Positions 60,757-64,000 of a stretch of DNA of 64,000 nt are shown piece after piece. The stretch's first letter is position 1. Every line of letters starts with the position of its first letter. The translations under genes were made by a program, and so were the position numbers. Under the pieces are notes generated by a model that ran no database searches, was not told where the DNA came from, and saw only the letters and a list, made by a program, of their open reading frames with translations. This DNA comes from Streptomyces sp. NBC_01235 (GTDB lineage: Bacteria > Actinomycetota > Actinomycetes > Streptomycetales > Streptomycetaceae): assembly GCF_035989285.1 (NCBI RefSeq), contig NZ_CP108513.1, positions 2,976,001-3,040,000 of the forward strand, read 5' to 3'.

Positions 60757-61854
60757 TCAGCCCACCACCGCCCCGTTCAGCACCACTCGGCGCGGTGCCG
60801 CCAGCACCCGGACGTCCGCGCGCGGGTCCGTGTCGTAGACGACGAGGTCCGCCGGGGCGCCCTCGTCCAGACCGGGGCGCCCGAGCCACTCGCGTGCGCC
60901 CCAAGTCGTCGCCGAAAGCGCCTGAAGCGCCGGGATGCCCGCCGTGACCAGTTCGGCGACCTCCGCGGCCACCAGACCGTGCGGCAGGGTGCCGCCGGCG
61001 TCCGTGCCGACGAAGACCGGGATGCCGGCGTCGTAGGCGGCGCGCACGGTGTCGTAGCGGCGTTCGTGGAGCCGGCGCAGATGGGACGACCAGCGCGGGA
61101 ACCTGGCCTCGCCACCGGCCGCGAGCCGCGGGAACGTCGCGATGTTCACGAGGGTGGGGACGATCGCGACGCCGCGCTCCACGAACAGCGGGATCAGCTC
61201 CTGCGTGAGGCCCGTCGCGTGCTCGACGCAGTCGATGCCCGACTCGACCAGGTCGCGCAGCGAGTTCTCGGCGAAGCAGTGCGCCGTGACCCGCGCGCCC
61301 AGCCGGTGGGCCTCCGCGATGGCCGCCTCGACGGCGTCCCGGGGCCAGCTGGGGGTGAGGTCGCCCACCTCGCGGTCGATCCAGTCGCCGACCAGCTTGA
61401 CCCAGCCGTCGCCGCGCCGGGCCTCCCGGGCGACGTACGCGACCAGGTCCTCGGGCTCGATCTCGTGCGCGTATCCGCGGATGTAGCGGCGGGTGCGGGC
61501 GATGTGCCGGCCCGCCCGGATGATCTTCGGGAGATCCTCGCGGTCGTCGACCCAGCGGGTGTCCGAGGGCGAGCCGGCGTCCCGGATCAGCAGCGTGCCG
61601 GCCTCGCGGTCGGTCAGCGCCTGCTTCTCGGCGACGTCCGGCTCGACCGGCCCGTGCGCGCCCAGGCCCACATGGCAGTGGGCGTCGACCAGGCCGGGCA
61701 GCGCCCAGCCCTCGACGGTCCGGACGTCGCGGGCGCCGGCGGGACGGTCGTAGGAGATCCGGCCGTCGACGACCCACAGCTCGTCACGGACCTGGTCCTC
61801 GTCCCGGCCGACGAGGACTCGGCCCTTCACGTGCAGCACCGCGCGATCGCTCAT
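60757..61854 (-). CDS. Amidohydrolase family protein
   Basis: This 365-residue protein has the metal-dependent hydrolase fold: LVDAHCHVG (HxH motif near residue 60), a Lys in WVKLVGDW for the binuclear site, ARVTAHCF, CVEHATG and the Asp in VGTDAGGTLPHG. Substrate unknown (imidazolone-propionase/prolidase-like branch). ATG at 61854 has AAGGTG upstream; a GTG at 61863 is the alternative. Confidence 0.9.
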   Translation of the reverse strand: MSDRAVLHVKGRVLVGRDEDQVRDELWVVDGRISYDRPAGARDVRTVEGWALPGLVDAHCHVGLGAHGPVEPDVAEKQALTDREAGTLLIRDAGSPSDTRWVDDREDLPKIIRAGRHIARTRRYIRGYAHEIEPEDLVAYVAREARRGDGWVKLVGDWIDREVGDLTPSWPRDAVEAAIAEAHRLGARVTAHCFAENSLRDLVESGIDCVEHATGLTQELIPLFVERGVAIVPTLVNIATFPRLAAGGEARFPRWSSHLRRLHERRYDTVRAAYDAGIPVFVGTDAGGTLPHGLVAAEVAELVTAGIPALQALSATTWGAREWLGRPGLDEGAPADLVVYDTDPRADVRVLAAPRRVVLNGAVVG

Positions 61855-61875
61855 GTACTGCACCTTATTGAACCC

Positions 61876-61897
61876 GCCCCCTGCGGCATGAGGGGGC
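61876..61897. terminator. Short hairpin between the amidohydrolase and ABC transporter genes
   Basis: GCCCCCT (61876-61882) and AGGGGGC (61891-61897) form a perfect 7-bp stem around an 8-nt loop, in the gap after the ABC operon (leftward). Confidence 0.5.
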
Positions 61898-61995
61898 TTC
61901 CTGGCTCACGCCGCTCGAGCGCTCGGCGAGCGACCGAGTCTTCCGCGATCAACACCAGCCGGGACGGAACCTGCCCGGTCCCGTCAGCGGATCAG

Positions 61996-62787
61996 TCACT
62001 CGGCCCCGCTCACCTTTTCGGCCGAATCCTCCTCCACCTCGGCCATCGCCGGGTCGAGGAGGCGGGAGAGGAAGTGGCGGGTGCGTTCGTGGCTCGGGTT
62101 GCCGATGACCTCGGCCGGGGCGCCGTCCTCGACGATCACACCGCCGTCCATGAAGACGACCCGGTCGGCGACCTCGCGGGCGAAGGTCATCTCGTGGGTC
62201 ACCACCATCATCGTCATGCCCTCGTTCGCGAGCATGCGCATGACCGCCAGGACGTCCCCCACCAGCTCCGGGTCGAGCGCCGACGTCGGCTCGTCGAACA
62301 GCATCACCTCGGGGCCCATGGCGAGGGCGCGGGCGATCGCGACGCGCTGCTGCTGGCCGCCGGAGAGGGAGGCGGGGTAGGCGGTCGCCTTCTCCGACAG
62401 GCCCACCCGCTCCAGGTTCTCGGCGGCCACCTTCGCCGCCTCCGCCTTGCCGCGCCCGAGCACCCGCCGCTGCGGCAGCGTGAGGTTCTCGGTCACCGAC
62501 AGGTGCGGGAAGAGGTTGAACTGCTGGAAGACCATGCCGATACGACGGCGTGCGGCGTCGATGTCGACATCGGGGTCGGTGAGTTCGGTGCCGCCGACGA
62601 AGACCTGGCCCTTGGTCGGCTCCTCCAGCAGGTTCACGCAGCGCAGGAGCGTCGACTTGCCCGAGCCGGACGGGCCGATCACACAGACGACCTCGCCCTG
62701 GCCGATCTCCAGGTCGATGCCACGCAGCACCTCGTTGTCGCCGAAGGACTTGTACAGTCCGCGTACGTCGATCTCGGGTCGGCTCAT
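61996..62787 (-). CDS. Polar amino-acid ABC transporter, ATP-binding subunit (GluA/GlnQ type)
   Basis: This 263-residue ATPase has Walker [11 protein letters not shown]-loop, signature [10 protein letters not shown], Walker [15 protein letters not shown] and the H-loop VVTHEM. The length and sequence are typical of GlnQ/GluA. It overlaps the permease gene upstream (ATGA), so the two are coupled. It powers import of an amino acid such as glutamate or glutamine. Confidence 0.93.
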   Translation of the reverse strand: MSRPEIDVRGLYKSFGDNEVLRGIDLEIGQGEVVCVIGPSGSGKSTLLRCVNLLEEPTKGQVFVGGTELTDPDVDIDAARRRIGMVFQQFNLFPHLSVTENLTLPQRRVLGRGKAEAAKVAAENLERVGLSEKATAYPASLSGGQQQRVAIARALAMGPEVMLFDEPTSALDPELVGDVLAVMRMLANEGMTMMVVTHEMTFAREVADRVVFMDGGVIVEDGAPAEVIGNPSHERTRHFLSRLLDPAMAEVEEDSAEKVSGAE

Positions 62788-63617
62788 TTCACGGCCTCCT
62801 GGGCCTTCGCCTCCATACGGCGCACGACGAAGCCGAGCGGGATGGTGACCAGCAGGTAGCAGAGGCCGGCGACCAGAATCGGTGTGGAGTTGGCGGTCGT
62901 GCTGGCCAGGTCACGGCCGTACTTGGACAGTTCGCGCTCCTCCAGGGTGACACCGAGGAACAGCACGAGCGAGGAGTCCTTGAAGAGCAGGACGAGTTCG
63001 TTGGTGAGCGGCGGGAGGATGATGCGGAACGCCTGCGGGATGATGATCGAGACCATGGCCCGGCCGGGCGAGAACCCCAGTGAACGGGCCGCCTCCATCT
63101 GCCCCTTGGGCACCGCCTGGATGCCCGCGCGGATCGTCTCCGCCATGTAGGCGGCGGCGACCAGACCGAGCGCGAGGGCGACCTTGCCGTACGTGCCGCC
63201 GATGATCTCCGTGCCGGGGAAGGCGAGCGGTACCGCCACACCGATGAAGATGAAGATCAGCAGGGCCGGCAGGCCGCGGAAGATCTCGATGTAGATGCCC
63301 GCGAGCCAGCGGTAGGGGCCCACCGACGACAGCCGCATCAGCGCGATCACCATGCCGAGCGCCAGTCCGACGACGAAGCCGGACACCGTGTACAGCATGG
63401 TGTTCTTCAACGCCAGCGTGATGACGTCGGGGAACATCTGCCGCGCGATGTCCTTCTGCGCGAACTGGTTCTGCAGCCGGTCCCAGTCGGCCGAGACCGC
63501 GAACGCGATCACGGCGGCGACGAAGACGACGTACTGCACGCCACGCGAGACGCGGCGCTTCTGACGCCGGGTCAGCCCCTTTTTCTTCGGCTGGAGTCGT
63601 ACGTCCGTAGCGGTCAT
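62784..63617 (-). CDS. Polar amino-acid ABC transporter, permease subunit
   Basis: This 277-residue inner-membrane protein has about five helices and the HisM-type EAA motif region [28 protein letters not shown]. An extra N-terminal helix precedes the core. It lies between the ATPase and the substrate-binding-protein gene (stop 4 bp upstream of its ATG at 63617). Confidence 0.92.
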   Translation of the reverse strand: MTATDVRLQPKKKGLTRRQKRRVSRGVQYVVFVAAVIAFAVSADWDRLQNQFAQKDIARQMFPDVITLALKNTMLYTVSGFVVGLALGMVIALMRLSSVGPYRWLAGIYIEIFRGLPALLIFIFIGVAVPLAFPGTEIIGGTYGKVALALGLVAAAYMAETIRAGIQAVPKGQMEAARSLGFSPGRAMVSIIIPQAFRIILPPLTNELVLLFKDSSLVLFLGVTLEERELSKYGRDLASTTANSTPILVAGLCYLLVTIPLGFVVRRMEAKAQEAVK

Positions 63618-63621
63618 GGGC

Positions 63622-64000
63622 TCAGGAGGCCGAGGCCGACGGGGACGCGGCCGACGCGTCGTAGGGACCGATCCACTTCTCGTACAGCGTCTTGTACGTG
63701 CCGTCGGCCTTCGCGTCCGCCAGCGCCTTGTTGACGGCGGCGAGCAGCTTGGTGTTGCCCTTCTTCACCGTGAAGCCGTACTGCTCACCGGTGTTGAGGT
63801 TGTCGACGACCTTGAAGGCGTCGGCGTTGGCCTTGTCCTTCAGCCAGCCCTGGACGACCGGGTAGTCGATGACGACGGCCTTGACCTGGCCGCTGCGCAG
63901 ACCGTTGAGAACGGCGTCGGAGGACTCGAAGGAGACCGGGTCGAAGCCCTGCTTCGTGGCGTAGTCCTCGCCGGTGGTCTGCGCCTGGGCGCCGAGCTTG
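63622..64000 (-). CDS. ABC-transporter substrate-binding protein, C-terminal part (cut by window end)
   Basis: Only the last ~125 residues are in the window. The frame gives AQTTGEDYATKQGF, GLRSGQVKAVVIDYPVV and the C-terminal SBP_bac_3 pattern with YKTLYEKWIGPYD, then a Ser/Ala tail. It captures the amino acid outside the membrane for the permease. Gene start and signal peptide lie beyond 64000. Confidence 0.9.
   Translation of the reverse strand, partial: KLGAQAQTTGEDYATKQGFDPVSFESSDAVLNGLRSGQVKAVVIDYPVVQGWLKDKANADAFKVVDNLNTGEQYGFTVKKGNTKLLAAVNKALADAKADGTYKTLYEKWIGPYDASAASPSASAS

Overview
The window is a stretch of high-GC actinobacterial chromosome. Its codon use (G/C at third positions), GTG starts, many ATGA/GTGA gene overlaps, a PHO box of the streptomycete 11-bp type, and gene content (tyrS, moaA, a subtilisin, cstA/ybdD, an Asp23 cluster, a Pit-type phosphate transporter and a long cobalamin cluster) all point to Streptomyces. 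The gene order resembles the tyrS-to-cob region of the S. coelicolor core chromosome. I identify no phage, insertion sequence, tRNA or rRNA. The accessory-looking parts are short gene remnants, tandem GC-rich repeats and small palindromic elements.

Layout. 1-4.5 kb: end of a TldD/PmbA-family protease, tyrS, small membrane and hypothetical genes, and moaA. 4.5-14.4 kb: an acetate-type symporter with its DUF485 partner, a secreted subtilisin, a CaiB-type CoA-transferase, a CopD-like membrane protein, a broken alcohol dehydrogenase, a YhhN/fatty-acid-hydroxylase pair and a VIT-type transporter. 14.6-17.1 kb: an exonuclease-BRCT protein, a Cys-rich mini-protein, SURF1 and a 44-bp tandem repeat. 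17.2-24.7 kb: cstA-ybdD divergent from a symporter/ECF-sigma/membrane-protein operon, then a GH15 glycosidase and an unusual SDR. 24.7-27.9 kb: an Asp23/AmaP envelope-stress-type cluster. 28-36 kb: an 80-bp tandem repeat, enoyl-CoA hydratase, a small HTH protein, an ABC-F ATPase, a VOC protein, a large hypothetical, an alpha/beta hydrolase and a class II aldolase. 36-38.2 kb: a lysozyme remnant and the PHO-box-controlled phosphate transporter, closed by a 24-bp terminator stem.

38.6-57.3 kb is the main functional unit, a cobalamin (B12) biosynthesis locus. It opens with a cobalamin riboswitch and continues cobD-cobQ-cobN-ChlI/D chelatase-cobO-cobB-cobI. A ZIP metal transporter on the opposite strand follows, then cobM-cobL-(cbiG::cobJ)-cobH-cbiX-cobC. 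It supplies most corrin-ring methylations, ring contraction, cobalt insertion (both a CobN-type and a CbiX-type chelatase are present), amidation, adenosylation and the aminopropanol arm. No cobA, cobK-type reductase or cobU/S/T genes are seen here.

57.3-60.2 kb holds a small locus that I do not recognise as a described system. It has a membrane-anchored HTH protein and a lipoprotein that share the same Ig-like extracellular module. Across a promoter region with an unusual 11-bp inverted repeat lies a divergent small membrane protein. The window ends with a sortase-signal fragment, an amidohydrolase and a polar amino-acid ABC transporter cut by the window edge.

A recurring theme is a small GC-rich palindromic element present inside several reading frames (DUF3099 protein, Asp23 protein, CobB) and within the broken alcohol dehydrogenase gene.
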